Shown here one piece after another: positions 49,431 through 63,400 of a stretch of DNA of 64,000 nt. Each line of letters opens with the position of its first letter. Position 1 is the stretch's first letter. Origin of the DNA: Cocos nucifera. Taxonomy: Eukaryota; Streptophyta; Magnoliopsida; Arecales; Arecaceae. The notes below the pieces were generated by a model. The model was not told the DNA's origin and searched no databases. It saw nothing but the letters and a program-made list of their open reading frames with translations. Made by a program: the position numbers and the translations under genes. Location: the NCBI GenBank assembly GCA_006176705.1, contig QRFJ01000006.1, positions 7,642,077 to 7,706,076 on the forward strand. The letters are read 5' to 3'.

Positions 49431-52400
49431 TTACTTGGGAGTCTTCTTCCACAACCCACCGATCTTCTTCAGCATATTTTTGTCCTTCTTCTTCGGTGAC
49501 TCATCATCCAAGTCATCAGAAAATGGGGAGTTCATCAGCTTCCCAGCAACAGTGTTGTAGTCGGAGTCCAATGAGCCGCTCCTCTCCATGAAACTCCCAT
49601 GGTTGCCCGTAGTAAGAACAGCTGCAGCTGCTTCCGCCGCCTTCCTCCATTGATCTGACTGCACTCTCAGCCTCCTCAGTTCAGCTTCCATCTCTGAATT
49701 CATTGCTCGAGCTGCTTCCAGCTGCTCGGCCACCCTTGCAGCTCTCCGGCTGTTTTTATCAGCCTCCTCGGTAACACATCCAAGCCTCATTGTCGCATCC
49801 TGCTCCGCAGCTTTTGTTAACTCAAGCTCAGCAACAACTGCATCATAACTCTTATGGCTCTCTGTCTCTCTCTTTCCTATTTCTGATTTCAGCATCTCAT
49901 TCTCTTCCGAAATACTCTGCAGCTCTGTCTCTTTATCCATGAGGTTTGCCTTCAGCTCAGCAATGTCAGTAATGGACTTCATTAATTTTGCCTCCATGTC
50001 GGAATCCAGTTGGTTTACCTGAGCCTTCTCTATTTCTGCATTCAGTTTCTTGTTCGCAGCTGCTAATTTCTGAACTTCTGATTCCCTGTCAACAAGAGCT
50101 GCCTTCAACTCAGCAATCTGTGTCCTCGCATTCTTCAACACCGATTCTAGTTCAGCTTCTCTCAGTCCACAATCGGTTTTCCTGCGCTCCAACTCTTCCT
50201 TGGCAGACTGGATCTGCATCATATTTTGATCATGTTCTTCCTGGCTTTTGATCTTGGCTGCTTCAAGTGCAGATCGCAATTTTTCTACTTCTAACTCCCA
50301 AGAACCAAAGCCAGATTCATCAAGTTTATTGTGGTCAACTTCCTCGGCAAGCTTATCAGCCTGCAATTTGTTCACAACTTCCTCTAACGAAGTAACTTGA
50401 GCCCTGGATTCTTCTAACTCAGAGGTCACAGAACTCAAGGATTCCCTTAGTTTCAAACCCTCAGAATTAAGAGTCTCAACAGTGGTTCTAGCCATTTCCA
50501 GTTGATGTTGAGCCTCGCTGACCATTGCCTGTGCTTCTGCCTCTGACTTTTCGGCGGTTGTAAGCTGAATCTTCAGGTTCTCGAGGGCAGCAAGTGTTTC
50601 TGCCATGTCTTGCTTCAAGGCCTGAAGCTCAGCATGAGCTTCTTCACTGTTCTTTGCTTCAGCAGCCTCAGATTTAACAGCATTTTCAAGCTGCTGCTTC
50701 AACCTCTGAATCTCGCCCATGGCTGAGGCCAAAGCTGTGGAATCGACAGAATGCTGTTTCTGGATAGCTTCAACTTCAGACTGCCATGCACGATCACGCT
50801 CTTGTGAAATTTTGCGTAGTTCCTGGAGACGGGTTTCTTCAGCTGCAGAGAAGTCAACAAGCTGGCACTGGGAATCCTCAAGCTTTGCAGACATGTCTTG
50901 TAGCTGGCTCTTGGCTTCTTCTGCATCCTGCTGGGCTCGCTTCTTCCCTGCTTCAGATGAACTTAACTGATCCTTTGTCTTTTTCAAATCCTCTTGGAGC
51001 TGAGCAAGTTGGGACTGCAACTCAGATATCCTACTCGGACGCTTCCTCTGGGTTTCAGAACAAAAGTGGGAGAAATTAATTATCCCCAACAAAAGAAATT
51101 AAAGATGATTGACCTAAAAACAACCTGTGATATGAACATTTAGTTGGTGTTTCGTTGCCTATTATGCTATAAAGGTACGGTATGCAGAGATATCAACTCC
51201 CTTAAGTCAAAAATAAATGGCAGCGTACACTACAATGCAGGAGAGAAAACAGCAGTATAGCAATAGAAAACAAAGACTAGTGAGGTTGAGGATCCACAAT
51301 TTCTACAAATTCGAAGTGCTAAAACCCATAGTTCAAAATGATCGCACTATCTTGTGTGTATATGAGGTTCATTTATGTCATTCCACCGAAAGTGAAGTCT
51401 GAAGCAGGTCAAACTCAATAACCTTAAAAAATTTGGTGTTAAACCTTTAAAAATCGCAGCTAAACCTTTAAAAACCTTTAACTCTCAAATTTGCTCATGT
51501 ATATGCAGCATTCATGAAGTCAAATTCCACACAGAGAGAGGTTTAACAGAATGTAAGCTACCTATTCAAGCTGCAAATTGCAATGCTTCCCTTCAGTGTC
51601 ATTTTGTGGACATTATCACAAGATAAGGTGCTCAAAGCATGTAAAAGGTAATTGAGAATGTTGCTCAGAAACATTAGCAGTAGATTCTAGTTTTGCAGAG
51701 GATAACATGTTGCAAGCTTCCATATAATGTTCAGGCACAATGACCCATGGAAGGCATCCTAGAAGCTGTTGTCAAGAAACAGGGCAGTTCCACTTAGTTA
51801 TTACCTCAGTTGCTGGACTTCTGGGTGACCGGCGCTCAACAACCTTGGGACTTCTTTCAGTTGGAGTCTTTGTAGGAGTGTGAGCAGAAGTGGAAGAGTC
51901 GGATTCATGTCCTTCTACCTTGGCTACACGAGTCGATCTAGGAGTGGCTGGAGATGTTCTTTGAGGAACTTCTGAAGATACGGTCCTGCTTCAAGCAAAT
52001 GAGATGTCTGACTTTTGAGAAATCTATAAATACTTGTCATCAACAACAAATACAAATGTATTAGCGACAAAATTAATGGAGATTTCTCCAGCACACTTGT
52101 CTAAATTTCCTTAGTAATCATTTGGGGTCTACTAGAAACAAAATTGCTGCAGTTCCACACACACACACAAACGGAAAAAAGAGTTCATATGTAACAAGTG
52201 AAATTGTAATTGCAGGTCGTTCGGCATGATCGAGAACTTAAAGACAGATGCTTCTAGCATCCACAAATACAGAAGCAAAATGGTATGGTTATATCGGTGT
52301 TAAAAGTGGCAACACACATATAAGTCAGCCACCAAATAAAGCACTTTCACCTTGCTCTACCAGTAACAGTTTACTGATTGAGATCGTTCTCTCCATCAAT

Positions 52401-53398
52401 CAGTTGTTGCAGCATGATCAAGCAGATAACCCCAGTAAAACTGTGATTCAACATGATCCATAGAAGTGGATGTTAATCACAAGCATAGACGACAGAGATT
52501 AGATGGTGCAGAATGGATCTTGAAATCAAGTCTGGTATCCAAATGGATTCTTCAGGGTCGCATGAACTGACAAAGGGAATTGGTAAATACGGTCCCAATA
52601 ATTTAAAGATGTGCCTATTTGGTCATACCATATAACATGACCAGAAGACACAATAATATCAAAACAATCATAAAACCGACATATATCCACCAGATACCTC
52701 CTAAGAAAAGTTAAGGCAAGGCCAAACATTTCAAAAACATCTGATTTGTCACAAGCTAAAACTCCTCTCCCATCACATGATGCTGGTCCATACCCTTTTT
52801 GGAAGCCCTTCTCCCTCACAAAAAGTTAAAAGCATTATTAGACATCATAACCCGTTACAAAACCTTACTTTTACGCCCCATATATATAAGCTATTAAGCA
52901 TCGAGCACTCGCGAGCTCCAGCAAATCTCAGCTCTAATACCATGTTAACTAACCAATTTATCCGCAAAAGTTAAGCTTATGGGGAAGGGATCAACAATAT
53001 ACATCAAGTTTAACAAACCTTATATAAGGAAAAGGCAAAAGGCCGTTACTTCCAAGCATGTTCACACATACATATATATATATCAAGTGAATAAGATAAG
53101 TTTTCCTATGCATGGGCCACCACCCTAACTCACAATCAGACAAATCCAAGAAACCAAACAGAAGTTACACACGCATGGGGTGGAGTTGAACCCTCTTCAT
53201 TAGAAAATATAAAGAAATCAAACCAGAAGGACCATTTGATCCTATCTACTCAATTTAATACAAACAAGCCCATCTTGGATCCCAGTCCCACTACCTACCA
53301 CTGAGCGAAACGGTTCAGAAATCAGCATTCGGGTATTAAAAAACAAAAAAAAAACAAAAACTCAAGTGCAGAAGGGACCTTGCTTTGGGTGTCTGCAT
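49431..53398 (-). CDS. Interactor of constitutively active ROPs (ICR/RIP coiled-coil scaffold)
   Basis: Three coding exons, 53379-53398, 51805-51985 and 49431-51047, give 605 aa. The first is only 20 nt and encodes MQTPKA plus part of Arg7. Exon 2 holds the basic Ser/Pro/Thr segment SSEVPQRTSPATPRSTRVAK...TPTKTPTERSPKVVERRSPR. Exon 3 opens with RKRPSRISELQSQLAQLQED and continues as a long coiled coil rich in Glu, Lys and Ala to about 530. QWRKAA (533-538) is the motif required for ROP GTPase binding in this family, and the C-terminus ends KKKDKNMLKKIGGLWKKTPK. ICR proteins link active ROP GTPases to exocyst, microtubules and polar growth. Upstream, an acceptor at 53438-53440 (minus strand GGTTGCAG) begins the exon that holds the ATG. 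The 5' leader is therefore split by a further intron. Confidence 0.95.
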
Positions 53399-53440
53399 GG
53401 TATCCCACTTAACCTATCCTCTCCCACGAGCCCAGACCTG

Positions 53441-55110
53441 CAACCACAAAAGAACAGAGCAATCCATAAAGAGAGCTCAGGTGAGCTTATTGCGCATGAA
53501 TAAAATAAATGTTTCCTGGACCCCATCGAGTAGCAAGTATATCCAAACCAACGAAACAAATGACTGCTCTAGTAATCATAGCTTGTTTTATTTTACCATT
53601 TCACAAAGTTGAGTACAAAGACATAGATATTTACCAAGGATTTCAACTTTTCCCCTTAACATCAAATAGTGTTATACTCGTACTCTCCATCCACTTCCAT
53701 CATTGCTTCGAAACTACATAACGTAAACAGGGAGGAAGGAATATAGAGAGCTTGCGCGCCTCCCTACCGTTGATTATTAAGTGACGAAACTGCCCTTATA
53801 TTTGAATGAACAAACACTAGGGAAGGAGGGCAGTTTAGTCATTGATGGGCAAGTTAAAGAAATTGTACCGCTTTATGGAGATGGGAGACGAAACAATAGT
53901 GCTTGGGTAAAAGGGGTCAAAGGAGCAGGACTGCAGAACGGCGCGGCTCCTGAGGAGCCTCCTCACAACCGGCGAGAAGCAAGGGATAAAACCCTTTTGT
54001 TTTAAAAAAAAAAAATCCGTACATTAAAATAGCAGCTTTTAAAAAATAAGTAACGAAACATATGTAGATAGATATTAAGACAAGAAAATATTCCAAGATT
54101 AAAAGCAATGAACTTTACTTTTGAAGCAGGCACCTCTCGTTACCAACTGAAAGGACTTGTTCCTTGGGGGAAAAAAAAATACGGTTCCAATAGTTCAAAA
54201 TGCAAACCGAAGGTATAATTTAAAAAAAAAAGAAATAAAAGCGTGAAAGGACAGGGATAGGGAAAGGAGAAGGAGAAGGAGAAGGAGAACGAGAAAAATG
54301 GCCAGCTGATGATAGGCTAGGAAAAGAAAGGAGCCCGGACAAGAACTCGTCAACAAAGAAGAGACCAAAGAGAAACGAAAGAGAAAAGGATGACTAAAAG
54401 AAGCCTATATAAGAACTCATCAAAGAAGCAGCTTTTATGGTTTTCTGTTTAATTTTCTGTAGTTTATATGCACTTTCCGACCAGGAAATCCTCAAAAAGC
54501 CTGCCGTGGAGATATCATACGAGACGGCATTATCATTTCTGGTGCAGATTTTTTTTTCCTGTTTGGCGACGAAGCCCAAACAAACCAAACTTTCAGAAAA
54601 CAAAGAACCGGAATAAAAGGAAAGACTTTGCATGTATTTTAGAAAACCTTCCTTTGATGGAACCGCTCAAAGAAAGGTCGTAACTCGTAACTTTCCCACT
54701 AACATTGTTTCTTGTCTTTCTTTTTTTTTTTCTTGCGACGAAGAAAAGGAAACAAAAGGAGGAAGGGCTTCTTTCCACTTCCCATACGATATAGATGAGG
54801 TTTCTTTAGAATATCCGCGGATAAAAAGCTCGCTTTTTTCCCACATTTCCTCTATTTCCGTTCATCAAAGAAGGGCGAAAGAATGCGAAGAAAGGAGGCA
54901 GCTTTGGAGGAGAGCAAGTGAAAACAAGACGAAAAACGAAACAAGAGATGAATCAACTCACGGTTTTCCTTCCGGCTGCGATCGAAACACGAGAATTTCT
55001 CCTTTTATTCCCTTCTTTTCTTCGCCTTCTTTCTCCTGCCCCTCTCGCAGTTCCCGATGCCTCTTCAGCGAGCGAAGGCAGTAAAAAGAGGACACGGAAT
55101 TTATAGGACG
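53441..55110 (-). other. Leader intron and promoter region of the ICR gene
   Basis: An AT- and GA-rich stretch upstream of the first coding exon. A (GGAGAA)n/(GAA)n run at 54261-54290 and several homopolymers are present. The non-coding first exon probably lies near 54.8-55.1 kb, but I cannot fix its ends. ORFs here (for example 54632-55084 +) have no recognised features. Confidence 0.4.
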
Positions 55111-58100
55111 CACTAGGGTTTGTTCGAGCAAAATCTAGGGCTTGGAGCGAACGAGGTGGTGGATTTTGTCGCCACTCGCCGAGAGAGAGATTTCAACCAG
55201 GTTGGAATTTTACCCTGCGTCCGTTTCCCCCCAAGCTCACATCGGTGCTCCGACCTCCACTACTGGTCGCTGGTGCTGTGGTTTTGCGGTGTATCTAAGG
55301 AAGCTGTTCGCGAGTTGCGGTCTAATTACCTCCCATTCAGGTTACCGTCCAATTTCAAACGACAACTTGGGTGGCCCGTACGGGTTATTTGTACTCCCTG
55401 TTCCCAAGTCGCTATCCAAACCATGGAGCACATGTAGACGAGTGGCATGGTAGCGTTTTGCCGTTCGTACAACGTCTCTTTGAATTAATTAATGTTTTTT
55501 TAGGTAAGAAATTAATTAATTAATTAATGTTCTTTTGATAAAATTTCAAATGAATTAAGTTTGAAAGAAGACTAATTTTCTGGAAGCTTAAAATTCCACA
55601 AATTCTTTGATGTACTTGTTTGTATTTTTTTTTTCCCCTGATATAATTTTCTTGTTTACTAGAGAAAATACTACCTGCAGTGGATCTCACCATCTAAATA
55701 AAGCAGTATTAATCACAAAAGCAGTATATCTGGAGAACTTTTTGGTGGGCAAAGGTGGATGATGCGTCGCATGATGTTTAGACATTAAGCATCATCTCAT
55801 AATGGGATTTGTTAAAATTAAGGTAATCATATCGTTACCCGAAAGTAGTTTTTTTTTAAAATATTTATACCAATATTATCATTGAAGATTGTTGATAAAA
55901 AAAAAAATAAAAAATGTCGATATTGTCAGAAACATTAATACACCCCCAACAAATACACCCAAACCAGTCAGAGGATGAGAGTGTGTGTTAGAGAAAATAT
56001 TGCGCATCTGAAACTATTTATTAGAGGAAATATACCACCATTTAGGATTGAACCCAGATCTCGAGACCACTTGGATCAAATCTTGTTGGCCAAATGTCAC
56101 CGTAATTTAACACATACATCCATCCAGTGAATCAAATGGACCAAATCTGATGCCACAACGGTGCATTAGCGTGCTTTAAAATGATGGATTGGATAGGCAA
56201 GGAAAAGACCCATTCATGAGAAGGCATGGATCACCCTTGGGTTTGGACATCCTTCAAATATCAAAGCTCTAATAGTTATATTCTTGTCACGCGGAAATGA
56301 AACTCGTTCCATGGCCAACTTGTGGATTACTACAGCCTGTAGAAACCAGGATTTTGAGCCCTGACCCTACGGGCATGTAAGCCCTCCGATGTCCAAGAGT
56401 CCTATCTTAAATACCGAAGGGTAACTTTCCTTCAAAACTAAAAAAAGAAGAAAGAGAAGAATACTGCAAGGGTAACAGATGATTGGCGCGGCTCTACACT
56501 AATTTCCAACTTTCCTTATGTAAGAATATGACCTTAGCCTCCAACCTCTCTTTTCATTGCATTGCAACCACCTCACCTCCATGAATGTTTTAGTTTCATC
56601 ATGGAGAACTATAAGGTGAGTTGAAACCTATGTCCTCACTCTTAGAACTCATTTGGTTCTTAGGAAACGGAGGAAAAATATGGTGAATTAAAAAAAACAT
56701 AAAAAAAAAAAAGAGCCCCTCTTATTTGATAGGAATTTTAAAAAATAATTTTTTTTATATTTCATGAAAATTAAATATCTATATGGGACATGGATTTTAG
56801 GCTTTTTCATGAAAAAAATATTTTTTTAATTAAAAATATTCTCAAAATCGTGAATACACTATGATGAGATATTTTTTTTTTTATTGAGGATAAATAGATA
56901 TTTTATATCATATACTTTTTTTAAAATAGATGTTTTTTTTGATAATTTTTAAGAATAAAATTATGATAAAAAGAATACTTTTCACAACCCAAACTAGCCG
57001 TTGCCGTGCTCTCTTCCACGTTCAAACCAGCAGTTTAGTTTATGGAATACTCGGCATTTGATTTAGCATTCCATTCAAATTCCACACTGACCTCCCCAGC
57101 AGGAGTACATGCAATAATTTCTCCCCCAAGTAGGTGGCTCATCCTTTTGGAACTTCAAAACAGCTAATGGAGATTGCAGACCCAGCTTATCCGAAAAGGA
57201 CTAAAGTACTGGCCCAGGAGAATAAATTTAAGTCAGACACAAGGAGGTGGCACCTTCAGGAATCTGCCAACCCTAACACCATATCTTAAAGTTTTCATGG
57301 ATCAATGGTGTACTATTGATAGGGCCCCGAGTCGTATTTCTCAAGGTCTAATACAAAACAACAAGACATGGTTTCTTGGGACCGCTTATATTGCCTTCAG
57401 GTAAAGGGACCGTGGAAAAATGGGTGGCCACAAACCAAGAGTGGGGTGCCGAGGAGGAAGCGTGTCGGATAAAAAGGCAAGGTGGGACTCAGGAGGTACC
57501 TTGATTTGTAACGAAAGCAACACTTCATACCTTATGATTTTGATTAAAGACCCAACACAAGGCAATTAGCTGATGACACAAAAGGAGTGCAAATGGAAGA
57601 ATCTACCTTCTTTACTTGGAGCTCCGGTTTAATCCATTACTTTTTAGCTGGTTAAGGCTGAATCGAGCATCTGCACCGTGGCATGGTGCGTATTTATAAT
57701 TGCATGCTCTGGAAAAAGTATGAGTTGGGTTTTTTAAACATGTTTTTTTTCTTTTCTTTTTTCCTAAGTAATTGACCATTTTCTACGTTAGTTCTAGAGC
57801 TTTTACTAGCCTTCATTATGCTTTCATTTAAAATAATAAAAAAAAGTACTATGCAAATTATCAAAACTTAAAGCATTGTATATCTACACCATGATGGTTA
57901 CACCGTAATATATATGCAATGTTTATTGCAGCTACTATTTGACGTTCTCATAGTCCTGAGATTTTTAATATCAGTTTCCAACATGAAGGTTTAAAAGAAT
58001 GTATGAAATATTTTTTTTAGGTTAATGTTGTTTTAAATATAGATTCTAGGCAATGCCACTATATCATTGTTCCATGCTGATATAATGACTTATTCCGGTC

Positions 58101-58440
58101 GGCAGATAATATAATTTAGATCACCAACTGAAGCCTGAAGATACCATTTACCAGCAATCAACCAAGCGTAGTCCCCAACCACCCGGAGTTCTCTTGGTGA
58201 AATTGTGCCCATTTGAATTTCTTTTATGTTTGGATGAAGGCTCCCCCATCCCTATGGTTGATGGCCTAAAAGACTGCTGAACAAGCTTTTCTAGGTCAGT
58301 CTGACATCCCTCTCCTCAGCAATTTGATCTGGGTTGGTGGCTTACCCCACGTTGTTCTCAAAGAAAAAATTGCTCAGGAGGTTAGGTTTCGCCACTGTGA
58401 AGCTGCATGTGAAAGAAAATGACCATAGTGCATCAGAGAG
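55111..58440. other. Intergenic stretch without a recognised gene
   Basis: Overlapping ORFs at 55120-55453 (+) compete in two frames and carry no motif. About 56646-57000 is an AT-rich block starting CATTTGGTTCTTAGGAAA and ending with CAACCCAAACTA; these ends are loosely inverted and could be those of an old MITE. Nothing else stands out. Confidence 0.45.
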
Positions 58441-58441
58441 A

Positions 58442-59000
58442 CCTGTTTGGTATTATCAGTAGAATATAAATTTAATATAAAAAAATATATTTGGTTATTA
58501 TATTTTTATTTTTTAAATAACTTATATTATTTATGAAAAAATGAAAATAAAAAAATATATATTTTTATTTTATTTAAAATTGGTTTTCATCTTCCTCCTC
58601 TCAATGCCTTTTGCTCCATCCAACCTTATCGTCAAACCCTGCTGCCATTGCCCAACCATCCTGGCTATGTGGGCGCTCGCCAGCCGTCTCTTCATCCGAT
58701 CCCGAGCTATCCTCATTTGCAAGAGAAATTATTATATGCACCAATTGCAAGTGAATAGCACACAATCGAGGATTGCTGAAATACAAGGATAACGTGGCGT
58801 GTTGTCCACCATGGAATTTATGCGATCCAATTACACCTGATGTATGCAACAATTTCTTCATTTGTCGACCCATCCCTCCTTCCTTTCTCTCTCCGTTGTC
58901 GGTCTCGATGGTAAAAATAATAAAAATAAATATATTTAAAAATAAAAAAATATAAAAAAAATATTTTAATTTATTTTAAACAAAATGACAACGATGTCTG
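58442..59000. mobile_element. Possible MITE-type element with AT-rich, roughly inverted ends
   Basis: The left part (GACCTGTTTGGTATTATC, then ATATATTT/TTTTATTTT runs to about 58580) is mirrored by AAAAATAAATATATTTAAAAA runs and TTTAAACAAAATGACAAC at about 58915-58992. Between them is a GC-richer island (58590-58910) with an open 90-codon minus-strand frame that I cannot identify. The end similarity is loose and no target duplication is clear. Confidence 0.35.
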
Positions 59001-60432
59001 ACCAGCCTACTGAGATCGTACTGGCTTCATAAGGCTTTTGCCAAACACTTCTTTATTTGATGGCTTCACATTTTCCAGGAGCACTTCTTGAACGATGCGA
59101 TGAATCTTGTTGAAAGCAGCTCAGGAAGGAGGTTGCTTCCATGTCAAATGACCTTAACGGTGACATGCTATGGAAGACCAAGCAACCGAGAATCACACTT
59201 TTGAGCCAATAATAAAAAATCTCTGAGTTCTACTTTATTATTATTATTTTTTAATATAAACGCACCAGTCTAAATCGAGAGTAGCTCAAAAAATTAGAAA
59301 ATAAAATATCCCTTAGCCTTCTAGATGGGATGTCGCAATACTTTACTCCGTCAGCATTCTTACCCTCCCTCCGTATACATATACATGTTCCCTTGCCGCG
59401 CTCAAGCCTTCATCAACAGCTTCACCGCAACTTGAACTAGTCAGCCGGTGAAAACAAAAATGATGGTTAGTTTCTGCCAGGGATTTCCTTTTTGCTTCCT
59501 TAACGAAGGAGCTGCATCTGTTTTTATAAATACTGATGACTCCAATATTCGACAAAATGAAACGGCTACTCGGCAAGCTCTAGCGTTCTGCTACGATAAC
59601 CGTTGTCGAACAGCCTCGAAAGAAAATAACCGTCGTTAAGAACAACTTTAATGGTAGCATTAGAAATAATTGATGACTGAAAATTTATCATTCGATGGCA
59701 TGGTTTGATGTCATCTGTGCGAGCCAATGGCATGATTTGATGTCATCTGCACGAGCCGAAAGTTAGATCATCATCGCAGGTGCAATATCACACCAACATA
59801 TATTTCAAGGATCATCATTGAAAATGCAGTATCATATCAATATATATTTTGAAAGATTAACAGTACAGCGGACTAAATAACTTTCTTTATTGCCGAACAG
59901 GATGATGACCGTCCTTGGATTGGATTCTGATAAATATTTTATTTTCTGATTCTCGGACTAAACTAATCTGACAGTCCATTCCTACCAAAAATAAAACAAA
60001 AGATTCGAAACATCATTTTCTCTTTAAAAAAATAAGAAAAAAAATCAAAGCATCGGAACGCTGCCCATGCATTCTGATCCAAAATGACCGCAATACCATG
60101 AAAGCAAATTTAACCGAGCGAGCAACTTAGACCACCGTTAAACATCATACAGTCTACCACAAATCAGACAACTCTTTTGTATATAATGACTACTGAGTAC
60201 TTGAATTTTTATTACATAAGCGCTCCTTTTTAACTTATGAAATGGTTACTGCATGTTTATCATAAAAACTAACAAGCCATACCAAGGCAAACATATGCCC
60301 TCCTAATATACGATAAATTTTATTTTTGTGTGCACTGCCTGGATTGCTAGCATTTTATTCATTGTGAGCTGTCTAAAAGCAGACATATAGTTGGTACTGG
60401 GAGCCTATGCATATGTTCGACAAACTCAGTTG
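59001..60432. other. Intergenic region 3' of the WD40 gene
   Basis: Contains two small tandem duplications. One is a ~32-bp unit with GATTTGATGTCATCTG (about 59697-59758). The other is a ~60-bp unit with GATCATC...GCA(A/G)TATCA and CCAACATATATTT/TCAATATATATTTTG (about 59765-59857). The right end is the 3' UTR of the minus-strand gene. Confidence 0.55.
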
Positions 60433-63400
60433 CTAACAGACTGTGCAATCTCTGATATCTGAGCCTCCTCCAGAAGTACCACTCTGTTCATGCTCTAAGA
60501 AGCAGCGGAAGAAGGCGAAGACATCATCATCATCCTCATCATTGTCGGTGTCCACGCTCGAGGGCCTACTTTCTGCAGATGTTGATGCTTGCCTCCGTTG
60601 CAGTCGCAGCACATGCATGACGACATCAGGGGAGAGTGTTATTCGTGCACGAGCCTCTCTGCACCGCTTATTAGCTGCCATTATCTGCCATACAAAAGAG
60701 AGATCATAATCTAGAAACCAATAAAACTTCCTGAAATTTAAGTCAGTGAAACATGGGTAGAGCAATAAACCTGTTTTGCATTTCTTGGAAGTGGACACAG
60801 TTTATCAGCTACTGGAGTCCAGATCTTTATATTAGTATCATATCCACTTGTAGCAAGAACAGGATCGTGAGGATGAGGCTCAACACAGTTCACAATGTGT
60901 GTATCAGCACCCATCATGCACATAAGCTCACCCCCTTCTTTCTTCCATATGTAAACATGGCCACAGTCTGATCCACTGACAACGTACTCATTGCCAGGTC
61001 CAAAGAAATTGACCCCCTTGACTGTTCTAAAATTCCTATGACCTGAATATACCTGCGGTGTTATAAGCTTTTGCAAATTTGCATCAAGTTTGACAGATTG
61101 TGGGTCTGGCCCAAGTCCCATGTTCTTCGAAAACAGGTAGATAAGCTCATCATTATATGAGACAAGCAATTCACTTGTGCTAGAATACGCCAGTCCAGTG
61201 ATATGGACAGTCTCAGTACCAAACAGATGACAAGGGCAGAAAATATTCATAGGTTGATTTGAAGTGCTCGATGCATCCCACCGACAATTCCTCATGTCAT
61301 AAACACGTGCATATTCATCTGAGCCACCTATAGAGAAATGGTAAGGGTTGCATGGATCTATGACCATAGCATTCAGTCTTATAGGTTGCCCATTCCCCAA
61401 GAATGAAGAGCACAGTAAAAGCTTGGTAGGAGCATGGGTTCGCAGATCAAACTGCATAAAAATCAACGTTCAGTTTTTGCAATGTTAGAAGGGGGGAGGG
61501 AAGGAGGTGGGAGAATCAAAATGAGGTAATTGATAAGGTGGTCTACCCGTTGTACAAAGCCATCCTCACCACAGCTGTAAAACACATGAGGAGTTCCCTG
61601 TTCTATGGCAAGTCCATGCACTCGACCATTATGTAACCCAAGGTGCCTCGTAGTGACTTGACCATTCTCCATAATTTGGCCAACCCTAACCTAATAAGGG
61701 TAGAACACACACACACACGAAATAATAAAATAAAATAAAATACAGGTTTCTTAGATGCAACAGTCAGTAAACTAATAAGTGACATAGCTATAAGCTGTTA
61801 GCCATTAAAAATTAATCTCAACAAAATTTTCAAAAGAACTTCACGAGAGCATTGGTTGGATACCCACAAGATTCAGATCAAGAGACTTGGTAAAATTGTT
61901 ATTACAAACCCCTAGTAGTTGTAAGAATTAGGTAAGGGGCATGGAAACTAATATAAGATGACATCAAGATGTACAACCAGTATTGGAAATCCAGGTCGAG
62001 ACTCAGGGTAAAATTGTTATTGCATACCACTATCTGTTGTAAGAACTGGAAAGGGGCATTGAAAGTAATATAGAATGATATTTATTTTCAGGCAGGGAGA
62101 CGTACAACTAATATTGGAATCCAGATAAGGAATGGTAGGCAAATTTCTATACAAGGGGGGAAGATGGGCTGGATGGACCAAAAGTTAATTCTCATATTTC
62201 TGAGGTGAATAATGATTCGTAGGCTGATCCTTAATATTCAAGGTAGGATTTGATAGCTATCATAATGTTGTCTAAAAAGAACAAAAAAAGGGAGAAAGAT
62301 ACAAAATCATGTGCTTTCAAGTGCACGATTTTATCTTTATTTAGAATTTATTCTTTTCTTTTTCCTGTAGTTGATTGCCAAATTAGACAAAATTAGTTCT
62401 TTTCTTTTCCCCCTAATTTTAATTGCCATATCAAACACATCTTTCATCTAGTTTTCGCAGATGTGAATAATCAGTCCAATTTGTGGTTTTAGAAGGACTA
62501 TCTCGAAGATGGATGAACTGTAACTCCAGGCTTGTATACCAACCAGTTTCTGAAAGTAAAGACCATGGGATGTTGACTGAGATAAATGAAATTTATGCAA
62601 GAATTGCAAACCTGACTACTTAATAGCACGATCATTCACCTAGATTAAGTTCACGTGCTTGCACACATATAGATGCAAATTATCAGGAATGACCTAGCAT
62701 ATTAATAGGGCAGACATTATTCGGCCAAACATTTACAGATGGAGCAGTTCATAGTCCCATTCCGGTTGTTACCAAGGGTCTCATTAGATCCAAGCAAACA
62801 TACAGATATTAGGAGAAAGAATACATTAGCAATATAAGGGCACATGGCAAGGTTGACTTTAACATGATAAAGCTCTTGCAGCCATGAAATGCATGGCACT
62901 AAATGTGTTAGTGCACAGAGCACTAAAATACACGCAAATTTGACATACTACTAAATTCCATACATTTTAGGTAAGAAGGAAAGGTGCGATATTTGAATGT
63001 GCTAAGTATCCTTTGTATAAAAACAATTCCATCCTAAGCCAATGCATAAGCAGGCAAACCTGGTAATGGAAAAGAAATAACTGTTGATGTTCTAATGTGT
63101 GAATACAGCATTATCTTTTGAAATGTGGTTGCCTTGTGTTGTGCAGACTTGCACTTGTATCTGAAAAAAATATGGTCCAAAGTCCAACCAGAAGGGCAAC
63201 GTTTTGTGTTTCAGTATGTGTACTAAAGAGTCATAGCGAATACCAAGTGCAACTAAAACTGCAAGCTAGGGATGCAACTTTATGCAGATGGAAAAAATCA
63301 TCTTCTTAATTATATTTTTCTACATGAAAGTTAATGCAAGAGTTTTCATGGTCACAGTCATAAGGTGACAATTTGATACATAATTTCATGCATATGCTTC

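Noticed and set aside
55120..55453. Two overlapping ~100-codon plus-strand ORFs
   Set aside because: They compete in different frames over the same DNA, have no motif and lie in the upstream region of a minus-strand gene.
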